A stretch of DNA of 64,000 bases from Pseudomonas sp. H9 (GTDB lineage: Bacteria > Pseudomonadota > Gammaproteobacteria > Pseudomonadales > Pseudomonadaceae): positions 186,001 through 250,000 of the forward strand of contig NZ_SMOK01000017.1 in the NCBI RefSeq assembly GCF_004353925.1. The letters run 5' to 3'. Made by a program: the position numbers and the translations under genes. Shown one piece after another: positions 1 through 8,417 of the stretch. The stretch's first letter is position 1. Each line of letters opens with the position of its first letter. Below the pieces are notes generated by a model. That model was not told the origin of the DNA and did not search any database. It saw only the letters and a list, made by a program, of their open reading frames with translations.

Positions 1-149
1 ACCTGGTGCTGCTCGACGCCGAACGCGAACGCCTGAGCGCCGAAGACGCCCAGGCTCAGGGTGAGGTCGACCTGTACCGAGGCATCGTGGCCATCTACAA
101 AGCCCTCGGCGGTGGCTGGCAAGCTGAGAATGTGGCCGACATCAACTGA
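1..149 (+). CDS. RND efflux outer-membrane factor (NodT/OprM family), C-terminal fragment
   Basis: Only the last 48 codons are present, read in the frame that starts at base 3 and ends with TGA at 147-149. The peptide has the pattern of the terminal helix of TolC-like outer-membrane factors: LLDAERERLSAEDAQAQG, then a short helix and IYKALGGGW near the end. In this family the protein is a trimeric lipoprotein channel that connects an RND pump to the outside. The 5' part, with any lipobox, lies left of the window, so the pump partners cannot be named. A strong terminator follows at 188-219, which fits the last gene of an operon. Confidence 0.7.
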   Translation, partial: LVLLDAERERLSAEDAQAQGEVDLYRGIVAIYKALGGGWQAENVADIN

Positions 150-187
150 TTCAACAGCTCCTTTGGTTGGTTTCTGACCGGCCCTTT

Positions 188-219
188 GCCCCGCCAGTTC
201 ACACTCGCGGGGCTTTTTT
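188..219 (+). terminator. Rho-independent terminator after the efflux gene
   Basis: A GCCCCGC arm at 188-194 pairs perfectly with GCGGGGC at 207-213, with a 12-nt loop, and is followed directly by six T residues (214-219). It lies 39 bases after the stop codon of the efflux gene. Confidence 0.8.
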
Positions 220-229
220 GTGGGTCCGG

Positions 230-313
230 TAGGAGCGGGCTTGCCCCGCGATCGGCTGCGCAGCGGCCGTAAAAACCACTGCTTGCAAGCCAGCTCCCAC
301 CAGGAGCTGGCTT
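230..313. repeat. REP element with degenerate partner and adjoining 11-bp hairpin
   Basis: Bases 230-256 carry the local REP core (TAGGAGCGGGCTTGCCCCGC). A decayed inverted copy, GCAAGCCAGCTCCCAC, follows near 285-300. The second arm also forms a perfect 11-bp hairpin: 287-297 pairs with 303-313 around a 5-base loop. The position, between a terminator and the next promoter, is typical of Pseudomonas REP pairs. Confidence 0.7.
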
Positions 314-442
314 CATGGTCAATGGTCACTTCGGGCAAAGCCCTGTAAGACAGTTACTCCCACATGTGCCCCAGTATTTGACGCAAACCCCTCCCCTGTC
401 CCAAGCTGGTGCCTTTGCCAGTTGCAAGCTTCGGATCCACCC

Positions 443-1498
443 ATGTCGAAACAGCGCCAATTCACCCTGATCAGCCTGATCCTGCTCGTTGTGCTGGGCC
501 TTGGCGGCTACTTCTGGCGTGATGACAGCCCGGCCCCTACGCCCGTACTCAAGCACACCTATGTCAAGGCCCTGGCCATGGCACATAACGGCCAACCCGG
601 TGCCGCCCGGGTGTTGTATCAGCAGTTGGGGCGCACTGACCTGTCCGCCATTCGCCGTGCAGGCCTATACGAAGAACTGCCCAATTACCCCTCGCCCCTG
701 GCATTGAAACTGGCCAGTGCTGACCTGCAGCACGCCGATCCCCTGGTACGCCGGGCGGCCATTGCCAGCATTCAGGCGATGTTGCCCGACGCCCAGCGCA
801 GCCTGGTCCTCGGCCCCTTGCTCGATGACGAAGACCTCAGTGTGCGCTTTGCTGTGGTCGATGCCCTGCTGGGGCTCGGCCCGGACGATATCGGCCTGTA
901 CTTCGGTCCCTTCCAGCACACACTGGAGCAATACCAACAGGCGCTGGCACAACAAACCGACGACATCGCGGCACAACTGCACCTGGCCCAGCTGTACTTG
1001 CACGAAAACAGCCTGGAAGAAGCCGCTGCGGCAGTGCAAACAACCTTACAGCTGGACCCGGACAACCTTGAAGCCCTGGCCGTTCAGGTGCAGATCCTCG
1101 AACGCCAGGGCCAGACCGACGCCTCGCGTCAGGTACTGGCCACTGCCCTGCAACAACGCCCGGATTCGGCCTTCCTACAACATGAGCTCGGGCGCTGGCT
1201 GCTGCGTCACGACCAGGACGAGTACGCCTTGCTGGCCTTCGCCCGCGCCCTGGAACTTGAACCCGACAACAATGAGTACCGCTATACCCTGGCGACCGCG
1301 CTGCACCAACTGGAGCAGGTGGAACCGGCGCAGAAACAACTGGAGGCGCTACTAGCCCGCGACCCGGCCAACCGCAAGGCCAGGGTGTTGTTGATTGAGT
1401 ACTGGAAAGAAACCGGGCAAATGCAGAACGTGCAAGTGCTGCTGGCGCAGCTGGAACAACTCAACCCCGACGACCCGCTGGTACAGCAAGGCCTGTAA
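443..1498 (+). CDS. Membrane-anchored TPR-repeat protein
   Basis: A 351-residue protein. The N-terminus MSKQRQF is followed by one hydrophobic segment (about residues 8-26), so it is probably a periplasm-facing signal-anchor protein. Residues of about 85-150 form HEAT-like helical pairs (for example ADPLVRRAAIASIQAML). From about 160 to the end there are at least four tetratricopeptide units with the usual A/L/Y spacing. TPR proteins are scaffolds for protein complexes, but the partner is not visible here. The ATG at 443 was chosen over an in-frame TTG at 422 because it sits directly before the positively charged anchor. It is not clearly co-transcribed with the next gene. Confidence 0.75.
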   Translation: MSKQRQFTLISLILLVVLGLGGYFWRDDSPAPTPVLKHTYVKALAMAHNGQPGAARVLYQQLGRTDLSAIRRAGLYEELPNYPSPLALKLASADLQHADPLVRRAAIASIQAMLPDAQRSLVLGPLLDDEDLSVRFAVVDALLGLGPDDIGLYFGPFQHTLEQYQQALAQQTDDIAAQLHLAQLYLHENSLEEAAAAVQTTLQLDPDNLEALAVQVQILERQGQTDASRQVLATALQQRPDSAFLQHELGRWLLRHDQDEYALLAFARALELEPDNNEYRYTLATALHQLEQVEPAQKQLEALLARDPANRKARVLLIEYWKETGQMQNVQVLLAQLEQLNPDDPLVQQGL

Positions 1499-1622
1499 CG
1501 CAGCACGCTGACCGTCGGGCAATACGGGTGAACCTGCGCCTCGATGCCGTGGTCCAGTGATAGTGCAGCAACAGTGGACGCCACCAGCGAACACTGCCTG
1601 CTCCTATCACAGGAGGCTCCCG

Positions 1623-2444
1623 GTGAGCGACTCGTCACCCGCCCTACAGCGCGATGCGACCCCACACCAGACACACCCGGCAGATGCCCTGGCCGAGGCC
1701 GCTACCGTGGATCATCTACGCATCCTGACGGTCAACGCCCACAAGGGTTTCAGCGCGCTGAACCGGCACTATGTGCTGCCCGAGCTACGCGAAGCGGTGC
1801 GCAGTGAAGACGCCGATCTGGTGTTTCTTCAGGAAGTGCTCGGCAGCCATCGACGTCATGGCTTGCGTCACCGCAACTGGTCGGATGTACCTCAATACGA
1901 GTTTCTCGCCGACAGCCTCTGGCCGGTGTTCGCTTATGGTCGCAACGCGGTGTACCCCGACGGCGAACACGGCAACGCCCTGTTGTCAAAGTACCCGATC
2001 GTGCGTTACGACAATCTCGATATCAGCGTCAAAGGCAGCGAACAGCGTGGTTTGCTGCATTCGGTACTGGCCCTTCCCCGTGGTCGGGAGCTGCATGCCA
2101 TCTGCGTGCATCTGGGCCTGGATGAGCGCCAGCGCCAGCAACAGTTGCAGCTTCTCTGTGGTGTGCTCGACACGCTGCCAGGCGCAGCACCGGTCATTGT
2201 TGCCGGCGATTTCAATGACTGGCGCCGATGCGCCGACGCCCCTCTGGCGCTGAGCGGGCTGCAGGAAGTGTTCACCCAAGCCTTTGGTCGCCCGGCGCGA
2301 AGTTTTCCGGCGCGCTGGCCCCTGCTCTGCCTGGACCGCATCTACCTGCGCAATGCTCAAGGCCACGCCCCCAAAGTCATGTCGCGCAAACCCTGGACGC
2401 ACTTGTCCGACCACCTGCCTTTAACCGTGGAGGTACGTTTGTGA
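1623..2444 (+). CDS. Endonuclease/exonuclease/phosphatase family protein (YbhP-like)
   Basis: A 273-residue protein of the EEP (DNase I-like) fold. Visible motifs are LTVNAHKGF near the N-terminus, the metal-binding glutamate in LVFLQEV, VAGDFNDW in the middle, and the terminal histidine motif LSDHLPL. It lies directly upstream of clsB and a ybhN-like gene, the same order as ybhP-ybhO-ybhN in Escherichia coli. A phosphodiesterase role in lipid metabolism is therefore an inference from context. The start is set at GTG 1623 because AGGAGG at 1611-1616 lies six bases upstream. An earlier in-frame GTG at 1557 has no ribosome binding site. The stop TGA overlaps the next start (GTGA). Confidence 0.8.
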   Translation: MSDSSPALQRDATPHQTHPADALAEAATVDHLRILTVNAHKGFSALNRHYVLPELREAVRSEDADLVFLQEVLGSHRRHGLRHRNWSDVPQYEFLADSLWPVFAYGRNAVYPDGEHGNALLSKYPIVRYDNLDISVKGSEQRGLLHSVLALPRGRELHAICVHLGLDERQRQQQLQLLCGVLDTLPGAAPVIVAGDFNDWRRCADAPLALSGLQEVFTQAFGRPARSFPARWPLLCLDRIYLRNAQGHAPKVMSRKPWTHLSDHLPLTVEVRL

Positions 2445-3658
2445 ACGCGCAATGGCGGGCAGACAACCAAGTACAGCTGTTGATCAACGGTGAGGCTTAC
2501 TTCCCGAGTGTCTTCGCCGCCATCGAACAGGCCCGCGAAGAGATCCTGCTTGAAACCTTCATTATTTTCGAAGACAAAATCGGTCGGCAGTTACAACACC
2601 TGCTGATCGATGCAGCGCAGCGTGGCGTGCGCGTGGAAATGCTGGTGGATGGTTACGGCACCGCCGACCTGAGCGGTGACTACATCAAGGCCCTGAATGA
2701 CGCGGGCGTGCATTTGCAAGCCTTCGACCCGAGCCCCAAGCGCCTTGGGATGCGCACCAACCTGTTTCGCCGCTTGCACCGCAAGATTCTGGTGGTCGAT
2801 GGCGAAGTCGGCTATGTCGGCGGCATCAACTACAGCGCCGATCATCTGGGCGACTTCGGCCCAATGGCTAAACAGGACTACGCCGTCCAGGTGCGAGGCC
2901 CGATCGTCACCGACCTGCGTAACGCTACACTAGCGCTGCTTGAGCAGTGCACCTGCTTGCAACAGCGCAGCCGTCGCTGGTGGCAACGGGCCCTGCCGCT
3001 GGCTGCCGACAGCAATCAGGCCAGCATGATGCTGAGCATTCGCGACAACCAGGACCACCCCAACGACATCGAACGGCATTACCTCAAAGCGCTGGAGGCG
3101 GCACGGGAACGCATTACCATTGCCAATGCCTATTTCTTTCCGGGCTATCGCCTGCTGCGAACCTTGCGCAATGCCGCCCGCCGTGGCGTGAAAGTCACCC
3201 TGGTGCTGCAAGGTAGGCCCGATATGCCTTGGGTACGGTTGTGTTCACGCTTGCTCTACAACTACCTGCTGCGTGACGGCGTGCGCATTTTCGAATACTG
3301 CGAGCGGCCACTGCACGGCAAGGTGGCGCTGGTAGACCGGCATTGGTCTACCGTGGGTTCAAGCAACCTCGACCCCTTGAGCCTGTCACTGAACCTTGAA
3401 GCCAATCTGATCATCCACGATGCCTCGTTCAACGAATGCCTGCATGAGCATCTGCAGGCGCTGTGCGTGCAGCGCTGCAATCCGGTGAGCCTGCAACGCG
3501 TGCTCCGTGGCTACTGGTGGCGTGCGCCGCTGATCTTCCTGACCTTTCACTTCATACGCCATTTTCCTGCCATGGTCGGCTGGCTTCCGGCCCATGTGCC
3601 ACATCTGCAACCGCTGATAAACGTAGACGAGCAGCAGCCCTCCGGTAAGGCCACATGA
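2441..3658 (+). CDS. clsB: Cardiolipin synthase B (phospholipase D superfamily)
   Basis: A 405-residue protein, close to the roughly 413 residues of E. coli ClsB. It joins phosphatidylglycerol with another phospholipid to form cardiolipin at the inner membrane. Both HKD catalytic motifs are intact: H113-K115-D120 in LHRKILVVD and H292-K294-D299 in LHGKVALVD. Each is followed by the expected glycine-serine turn (VGGINYS; VGSSNLD). The start is GTG 2441 with GGAGG at 2429-2433. It overlaps the preceding stop and in turn overlaps the next start (ATGA at 3655), so the three genes are translationally coupled. A longer open frame reaches back to 2228 but would lie inside the EEP gene. Confidence 0.9.
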   Translation: MNAQWRADNQVQLLINGEAYFPSVFAAIEQAREEILLETFIIFEDKIGRQLQHLLIDAAQRGVRVEMLVDGYGTADLSGDYIKALNDAGVHLQAFDPSPKRLGMRTNLFRRLHRKILVVDGEVGYVGGINYSADHLGDFGPMAKQDYAVQVRGPIVTDLRNATLALLEQCTCLQQRSRRWWQRALPLAADSNQASMMLSIRDNQDHPNDIERHYLKALEAARERITIANAYFFPGYRLLRTLRNAARRGVKVTLVLQGRPDMPWVRLCSRLLYNYLLRDGVRIFEYCERPLHGKVALVDRHWSTVGSSNLDPLSLSLNLEANLIIHDASFNECLHEHLQALCVQRCNPVSLQRVLRGYWWRAPLIFLTFHFIRHFPAMVGWLPAHVPHLQPLINVDEQQPSGKAT

Positions 3659-4608
3659 GCATACACTCGGGACACTGGCATCGCGCCCGACAGCTCCTCA
3701 CCCTGGGGTTCTTCATTCTGGTACCCGTGTTGCTGTACACCCTGCTGAAGAATCTGGACTGGCAGGAAGTTCGCCACGCATTGGCCGCCTACCGCTGGCA
3801 AACCCTGGCGCTGGCCGGCCTGGTCAGCGCCAGCAGCTTTGCCCTGTTCAGCTGTTTCGACCTGGTCGGGCGACGCTACACCGGGCATCAACTGCCAGCG
3901 ACGCAGGTGCTGCCACTGGCGTTCGTGTGCTACGCCTTCAACCTCAACTTGAGCGCCTGGGTTGGCGCCATTGCCCTGCGCTATCGGTTATACACCCGCC
4001 TTGGCCTCTCATTGGCAACCATCACCCGGATACTCAGCCTGGGCCTGCTGACCAACTGGACAGGCTATCTTTGCCTGGCGGGCGCTTTGTTCCTCTGTGG
4101 GCTTCCTCCGCTACCGGCAGGCTTTGAGATCGGCAGCAGCGGCTTGCGCCTGACCGGCTTGCTATTAGTGTTGACCGTGCTGGGCTACCTGTTGGCCTGC
4201 GGCTTCGCCCGACGGCGCACCTGGCAACTGCGCGATCATGAAATCACCCTGCCCAGCCTGCCCATGGCCGCACTGCAGCTGCTCATGGGAGCCAGTAACT
4301 GGGCGCTGATGGCCTTGGTGGTCTACACCCTGCTGCCGGACAAGGTAGGTTACCCAACAATACTGGCCGTACTGATGATCAGCAGTATCGCCGGGGTCAT
4401 CACCCACATACCGGCAGGCGTGGGCGTGCTGGAAACAGTGTTCCTCACCTTGCTGCACGCCCACTACGGCAAAGGTACGTTGTTAGCGGCGCTGATCGGC
4501 TACCGGGCGGTGTATTTCCTCGTACCATTGCTTGTTGCCGGAGTGGTCTACCTGCTGCTGGAGCGCTTGACCAGTCAGCGCAACGGTGTCACCTCCAGTC
4601 AGTCCTGA
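3655..4608 (+). CDS. YbhN/LPG-synthase-like integral membrane protein
   Basis: A 317-residue, highly hydrophobic protein with about eight membrane segments. It matches the lysylphosphatidylglycerol synthase transmembrane family (UPF0104, YbhN). The family signature region GVGVLETVFLTLL lies in the last third. It is the third gene of the clsB operon, with an ATGA overlap. Members are linked to phospholipid handling in the inner membrane, but the exact reaction of the YbhN type is not established. It lacks the soluble aminoacyltransferase domain of MprF, so it is not itself an aminoacyl-PG synthase. Its 3' end overlaps the convergent deaminase gene by 10 bases. Confidence 0.8.
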   Translation: MSIHSGHWHRARQLLTLGFFILVPVLLYTLLKNLDWQEVRHALAAYRWQTLALAGLVSASSFALFSCFDLVGRRYTGHQLPATQVLPLAFVCYAFNLNLSAWVGAIALRYRLYTRLGLSLATITRILSLGLLTNWTGYLCLAGALFLCGLPPLPAGFEIGSSGLRLTGLLLVLTVLGYLLACGFARRRTWQLRDHEITLPSLPMAALQLLMGASNWALMALVVYTLLPDKVGYPTILAVLMISSIAGVITHIPAGVGVLETVFLTLLHAHYGKGTLLAALIGYRAVYFLVPLLVAGVVYLLLERLTSQRNGVTSSQS

Positions 4609-5063
4609 CGGCCGATGTCTTCGTTCCACAGCTCCGGCCGCGCGGCAATGAAGTCGTTCATCATGCTGATGCAGGCGGCATTGTGTTGAACGTCTAGCGT
4701 GACGCCACGCGAGCTGAGCAACGCTTCTTCGCCCATGAACGTCTGGTTTTCACCGACAATCACCCGCTTGATCCCGTACAGCAAAATCGCCCCGCTGCAC
4801 ATCGCGCAGGGCGACAAGGTGGTGTACAGCGTGGACTCGGCATAAACCTTCGCCGGTTGTCGGCCGGCATTCTCCAGCGCATCCATTTCGCCATGCAGGA
4901 TCGCGCTGCCCGATTGCACGCGCCGGTTGTGCCCACGGCCGATAATTTTTCCGCCATGCACCAATACCGAACCAATCGGAATACCGCCTTCGGCCAACCC
5001 TTTGCGCGCCTCGTCGATGGCGGCCTGCATGAACTCATCCGTTTGTGTGGTGATAGTGCTCAT
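4599..5063 (-). CDS. Nucleoside/cytosine deaminase family protein
   Basis: A 154-residue zinc hydrolase of the cytidine/deoxycytidylate deaminase superfamily. The zinc site is complete: H57 and the proton-shuttling E59 in ILHGEMDALE, then C86 and C89 in SPCAMCSG. Overall it most resembles fungal-type cytosine deaminases (small, single domain, hydrophobic C-terminus ending NEDIGRQD), so cytosine or a related base is the likely substrate. It could also be a guanine or tRNA-type deaminase, but the short TadA-specific features are not seen. It is a single gene, convergent with the clsB operon, with a MITE-like element directly upstream. Confidence 0.8.
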   Translation of the reverse strand: MSTITTQTDEFMQAAIDEARKGLAEGGIPIGSVLVHGGKIIGRGHNRRVQSGSAILHGEMDALENAGRQPAKVYAESTLYTTLSPCAMCSGAILLYGIKRVIVGENQTFMGEEALLSSRGVTLDVQHNAACISMMNDFIAARPELWNEDIGRQD

Positions 5064-5105
5064 AGGGCATTTGACTCCGATGTCAGCTACAGGGTTATCG
5101 CAAGG

Positions 5106-5252
5106 CTAGGCTCTGCATGAAAAGATTTGAGACGAAGGTCAGGCAAGGCGAAAACAGCCGAGGAAGCGGAGTTTACGAGTTGTAAATGAGCATTCCGAGG
5201 CTGTTTTCAACGCAGCATCACCGAGTATCAAATCTTTTCATGCAGAGCCTAG
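5106..5252. mobile_element. MITE-like element, 139 bp, with perfect terminal inverted repeats and CTAG flanks
   Basis: A perfect 26-bp inverted repeat joins 5105-5130 and 5228-5253. Read as a transposable element, GCTCTGCATGAAAAGATTTGA forms the ends of a 139-bp unit (5110-5248) flanked on both sides by CTAG (5106-5109 and 5249-5252). CTAG is the target duplication typical of IS5-group elements. A second inner inverted pair, GAAAACAGCC / GGCTGTTTTC (5150-5159 / 5199-5208), suggests a folded structure. There is no open reading frame for a transposase, so this is a non-autonomous element. CTAG is itself palindromic, so the flank cannot be told from an extended repeat by sequence alone. Confidence 0.65.
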
Positions 5253-5355
5253 CACAGCGCCCAGCGGGCATGGCATCCCTACCAGGTACAACTATGCTGT
5301 AGGGGTTTACCTTGGCGATCCGGGTCGGCCGGGTGCGCCCCATCAAGGGAGCCTG

Positions 5356-6063
5356 ATGATGAGCAAGAAGATGTTGGTGGTCCTGACTAACACGGCCAAA
5401 TACCCGACCCTCAAGCGCGCCACTGGGCTTTGGCTGGGAGAGGCGGTGCATTTTGTCGACAAGGTCCAGCAGGCGGGTTACGGGGTTGATTACGTCAGCC
5501 CGGCCGGGGGTTATGTCCCCATCGACCCCCACAGCCTGAGCCTGGCTCAAGACATCGACTGGCAGTGGTACAACGACAAGGCCTTTATGAACCGCCTGGG
5601 CACCACGCTCAGCCCCGGTCAGGTCAGGGTCAAAGACTACAGTGCGATCTACTACGCCGGTGGACATGGCGTGATCTGGGACTTCCCCGACAACGCCGAT
5701 CTGCAAGCACTGGCACGACAGATTTTCGAAAACGGCGGCGTGGTCGCATCGGTCTGCCACGGTGCCGTCGGATTGCTCAATATAAAGCTCAGTGACAACA
5801 CCCTGTTGGTCAAGGATCGTGAAGTCACCGGTTTCTCCAACGTCGAAGAGCAACTGGCCGAGCTGGACAAAGTCGTGCCCTTCCTGACCGAAACCGAGCT
5901 GGGCGCCCGCGGAGGCCTGTACCGCAAAGCAGAAGACCCGTGGCAGGCATTTGCCATCGCCGATCAGAAAGAAGGCCGTTTGGTCACTGGCCAGAACCCC
6001 GCCTCTGGAGGCGCGGTAGCGGAACTGGTGATCAAGGCGCTGTCTGGGAACATGCGCGCTTGA
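5356..6063 (+). CDS. DJ-1/PfpI family type 1 glutamine amidotransferase-like protein
   Basis: A 235-residue protein of the Hsp31/DJ-1 branch. The N-terminal strand KKMLVVLTN is followed by GYGVDYVSPAGG, then YYAGGHGVIWDFP, and the nucleophile elbow VASVCHGAVGLL with the expected Cys-His pair. Members act as chaperones, glyoxalases or deglycases against reactive aldehydes. The substrate cannot be read from sequence. AAGGGA at 5345-5350 serves ATG 5356 or the ATG one codon later. It is a single gene downstream of the MITE-like element and is not obviously coupled to the CSS-domain gene that follows. Confidence 0.8.
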   Translation: MMSKKMLVVLTNTAKYPTLKRATGLWLGEAVHFVDKVQQAGYGVDYVSPAGGYVPIDPHSLSLAQDIDWQWYNDKAFMNRLGTTLSPGQVRVKDYSAIYYAGGHGVIWDFPDNADLQALARQIFENGGVVASVCHGAVGLLNIKLSDNTLLVKDREVTGFSNVEEQLAELDKVVPFLTETELGARGGLYRKAEDPWQAFAIADQKEGRLVTGQNPASGGAVAELVIKALSGNMRA

Positions 6064-6132
6064 CCGGGCTATCACGCTGAAGGGTACTACAACGGCTGAC
6101 AGTGAAGCCTACAGGCGCCTAAGATTCAGTTC

Positions 6133-6162
6133 TCTATGCTGACCCTCCGTTCAGCATAGAGG
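6133..6162 (+). promoter_or_regulatory. Perfect hairpin overlapping the ribosome binding site of the 6172 gene
   Basis: TCTATGCTGA at 6133-6142 is the exact reverse complement of TCAGCATAGA at 6151-6160, with an 8-base loop. The right arm contains the AGAG of the AGAGG ribosome binding site (6158-6162). If transcribed, the hairpin would partly mask translation initiation. No T run follows, so it is not a terminator. Confidence 0.45.
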
Positions 6163-6171
6163 CATCCATTC

Positions 6172-6975
6172 ATGGTTCCACACTCCCACGCCGGGCGTAG
6201 CCTGATCGAATTTCTGGTTACCCTCCTGATCGGTTTGGCGCCGATCGCTTGCGGCATGCTTGTATTGACCTTGCAAGTCGACCGCAAACAAGAAGAAACC
6301 ATCGAAGTGACGGCACGCGAAGCCGTGTACACCATCGACAGGGTCATCGAGACCCTGCAAACCACCGGCACACAGGCCATGAGGTTGACCGGCCAGAGCT
6401 GCGATTCAATTTTGCCCCAACTACGTGAGGAAGCCGTCCGGCAACCAAACGTACGCTCGCTGGCCCTGGAGAAGGAAGGCAGGATTTACTGCAGCACCCT
6501 TTATGGTGCGACCGATATTTCGATCGACCCGGGCAGTTATGTCAATGGACGCCTGCGGGTCTATACCAGCGACCGGGCCACGCCAGGCTCTGCCATTCTG
6601 TTGTATCGCATGCAGGCCAACGGCTATGCGGCGGTCACGTCCGCGAACATGCGTGTGTTGCAGGCCGAATTGCTTGGCTTCCAGAATTCGGTAGTGCTCA
6701 GCCTGGATTTTGGTGGGCATCACATTTGGGCGACCGGCAACGGCGAGCGTTACCAGATCCCCAACCATGCCGAGAACACCATGCAACTCAACTCCCAGCG
6801 ATATGGTTATACGGTCACTGCCGGATACCCTGACGGGGAATCATGGCAAGTCATCAAGCAGTCTATGCAGGCCGTCCTGCCCTCGCTGCTGCTGGTTGGC
6901 ATCATGACCTCTGCTGCGGCCTACTGGGGACTGTTCAGGCGTAGCAAGCCTCGCGCCCACCTGCGGCACACCTGA
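6172..6975 (+). CDS. Stand-alone CSS-motif sensor protein without EAL domain
   Basis: A 267-residue protein with a membrane segment at about 10-36, a periplasmic domain of about 190 residues and a second membrane segment at about 232-253. The periplasmic part has the cysteine pair of CSS-motif sensors (GQSCDSIL and IYCSTLYG), which in the family respond to disulfide state and control an attached EAL phosphodiesterase. Here the protein stops 12 residues after the second membrane segment (RSKPRAHLRHT). This is where the nearby full-length paralogue at 8418 continues from SSPRAELQRA into its EAL domain. No EAL remnant follows, and a terminator starts 8 bases after the stop. It may be a truncated copy or a sensor that acts by dimerising with other CSS-EAL proteins. 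Confidence 0.75.
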   Translation: MVPHSHAGRSLIEFLVTLLIGLAPIACGMLVLTLQVDRKQEETIEVTAREAVYTIDRVIETLQTTGTQAMRLTGQSCDSILPQLREEAVRQPNVRSLALEKEGRIYCSTLYGATDISIDPGSYVNGRLRVYTSDRATPGSAILLYRMQANGYAAVTSANMRVLQAELLGFQNSVVLSLDFGGHHIWATGNGERYQIPNHAENTMQLNSQRYGYTVTAGYPDGESWQVIKQSMQAVLPSLLLVGIMTSAAAYWGLFRRSKPRAHLRHT

Positions 6976-6982
6976 TCAGAAA

Positions 6983-7016
6983 AAAGGCCATTGAGGTTAC
7001 CCTCAATGGCCTTTAT
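6983..7016. terminator. Bidirectional terminator between the CSS gene and hpd
   Basis: A 14-bp perfect stem: AAAGGCCATTGAGG at 6983-6996 pairs with CCTCAATGGCCTTT at 7001-7014 around TTAC. It has A and T runs on both outer sides, so it can end transcripts from both convergent genes. Confidence 0.9.
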
Positions 7017-7033
7017 TTCGCAGCTGAACAGGA

Positions 7034-8110
7034 TTACTCGACGTTCAGTACACCGCGACGTACCTGGTCACGCTCGATGGACTCGAACAGCGCCTTGAAG
7101 TTGCCTTCACCGAAGCCATCATCCCCTTTACGCTGGATGAACTCGAAGAACACCGGCCCCATCAGGGTTTCGGAGAAAATCTGCAGCAGCAGGCGCTTGT
7201 CGCCCTCCTGCGAAGACCCGTCGAGCAGAATGCCACGCGCCTGCAGTTCACCTACCGGCTCACCGTGGCCAGGCAGGCGACCTTCAAGCATTTCATAGTA
7301 GGTTTCTGGTGGCGCGGTCATGAAGCGCATGCCCAGCTTCTTCAGGGCGTCCCAGCTCGCCAGCAGGTCATCGCTGAGGAAGGCAACGTGCTGGATGCCT
7401 TCGCCGTTGAACTGCATCAGGAACTCTTCGATCTGCCCGGCGCCCTTGGACGATTCTTCGTTCAGTGGGATACGGATCATGCCATCCGGAGCGGTCATGG
7501 CTTTGGAGGTCAGGCCGGTGTACTCGCCCTTGATGTCGAAGTAGCGGATTTCGCGGAAGTTGAACAGTTTTTCGTAGAACGCCGCCCAATAGGCCATGCG
7601 CCCACGATAGACGTTGTGGGTCAGGTGATCGATGATCTTCAGGCCGGCACCGACCGGGTTACGGTCGACACCTTCGATGAAGTTGAAGTCGATGTCATAG
7701 ATCGAGCTGCCTTCTTCGAAGCGGTCGATCAGGTACAGCGGCGCACCACCGATACCCTTGATCGCCGGCAAGCGCAGCTCCATCGGGCCGGTTTCGATTT
7801 CTACCGGTTGTGCTCCCAGCTCCAGGGCACGGGCGTAGGCTTCGTGGGCGTTACGCACACGGAACGCCATGCCGCAGACCGATGGGCCATGTTCGGCGGC
7901 GAAGTAGGAAGCGATGCTTTTCGGCTCGTTGTTGAGGATCAGGTTGATGCCGCCCTGACGGTACAGGTGTACGTCTTTGGAACGGTGGGTGGCTACCTTG
8001 GTAAAGCCCATGATCTGGAAGATCGGCTCAAGGGTGCCTGGGGTTGGCGATGCGAACTCGATGAATTCGAAGCCCATCAGGCCCATCGGGTTTTCAAAAA
8101 TGTCGGCCAT
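7034..8110 (-). CDS. hpd: 4-Hydroxyphenylpyruvate dioxygenase
   Basis: A 358-residue Fe(II) dioxygenase that turns 4-hydroxyphenylpyruvate into homogentisate in tyrosine breakdown. The length and the three iron ligands match the Pseudomonas enzyme: H162 in [10 protein letters not shown]240 in GIQHVAF, and E322 in [17 protein letters not shown]. The start is placed at ATG 8110 ([10 protein letters not shown]) because GAGG lies eight bases upstream. An ATG two codons earlier (8116) is too close to that site. It is a single gene facing a strong terminator. The homogentisate pathway genes are not in the window. Confidence 0.95.
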   Translation of the reverse strand: MADIFENPMGLMGFEFIEFASPTPGTLEPIFQIMGFTKVATHRSKDVHLYRQGGINLILNNEPKSIASYFAAEHGPSVCGMAFRVRNAHEAYARALELGAQPVEIETGPMELRLPAIKGIGGAPLYLIDRFEEGSSIYDIDFNFIEGVDRNPVGAGLKIIDHLTHNVYRGRMAYWAAFYEKLFNFREIRYFDIKGEYTGLTSKAMTAPDGMIRIPLNEESSKGAGQIEEFLMQFNGEGIQHVAFLSDDLLASWDALKKLGMRFMTAPPETYYEMLEGRLPGHGEPVGELQARGILLDGSSQEGDKRLLLQIFSETLMGPVFFEFIQRKGDDGFGEGNFKALFESIERDQVRRGVLNVE

Positions 8111-8417
8111 GCTCATTACCTCATCATCAAAGCGCTAAAACAGAAATTAATTGCTATCGATGTCGAGCGATGATGGCGGTGCGCAGGAGATGCCCCTCAC
8201 ACTGCGTGCGAGGTAGTCACCATAAATCAGCTTGAACCCATGACACTTCATATGGACCCATTCTCGGCGGGCTGATTCCTCAACGACGAGGAACCTTATT
8301 ATTGTATGCGTAAGGTGATTCTACAGTGCGTAATCCATTTTGTCGCACTTTAAGTTCAAGCACGATTCCGACGAGCGGCTATCATCTGCACAATGCTGTC
8401 TATTCAGGTTAGTCCCT
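8111..8417. other. Intergenic region between divergent hpd and the CSS-EAL gene
   Basis: About 307 bases without a supported gene. It must hold the promoters of hpd (minus) and the phosphodiesterase (plus). An in-frame TTG at 8340 would extend the phosphodiesterase by 26 residues, but these residues are polar, do not resemble the CSS N-terminus, and lack a ribosome binding site. No clear operator, repeat or RNA structure was seen. Confidence 0.5.

Noticed and set aside
2228..2440. N-terminal extension of the cardiolipin synthase
   Set aside because: It lies inside the EEP gene in another frame. GTG 2441 has a good ribosome binding site and gives the normal ClsB length.
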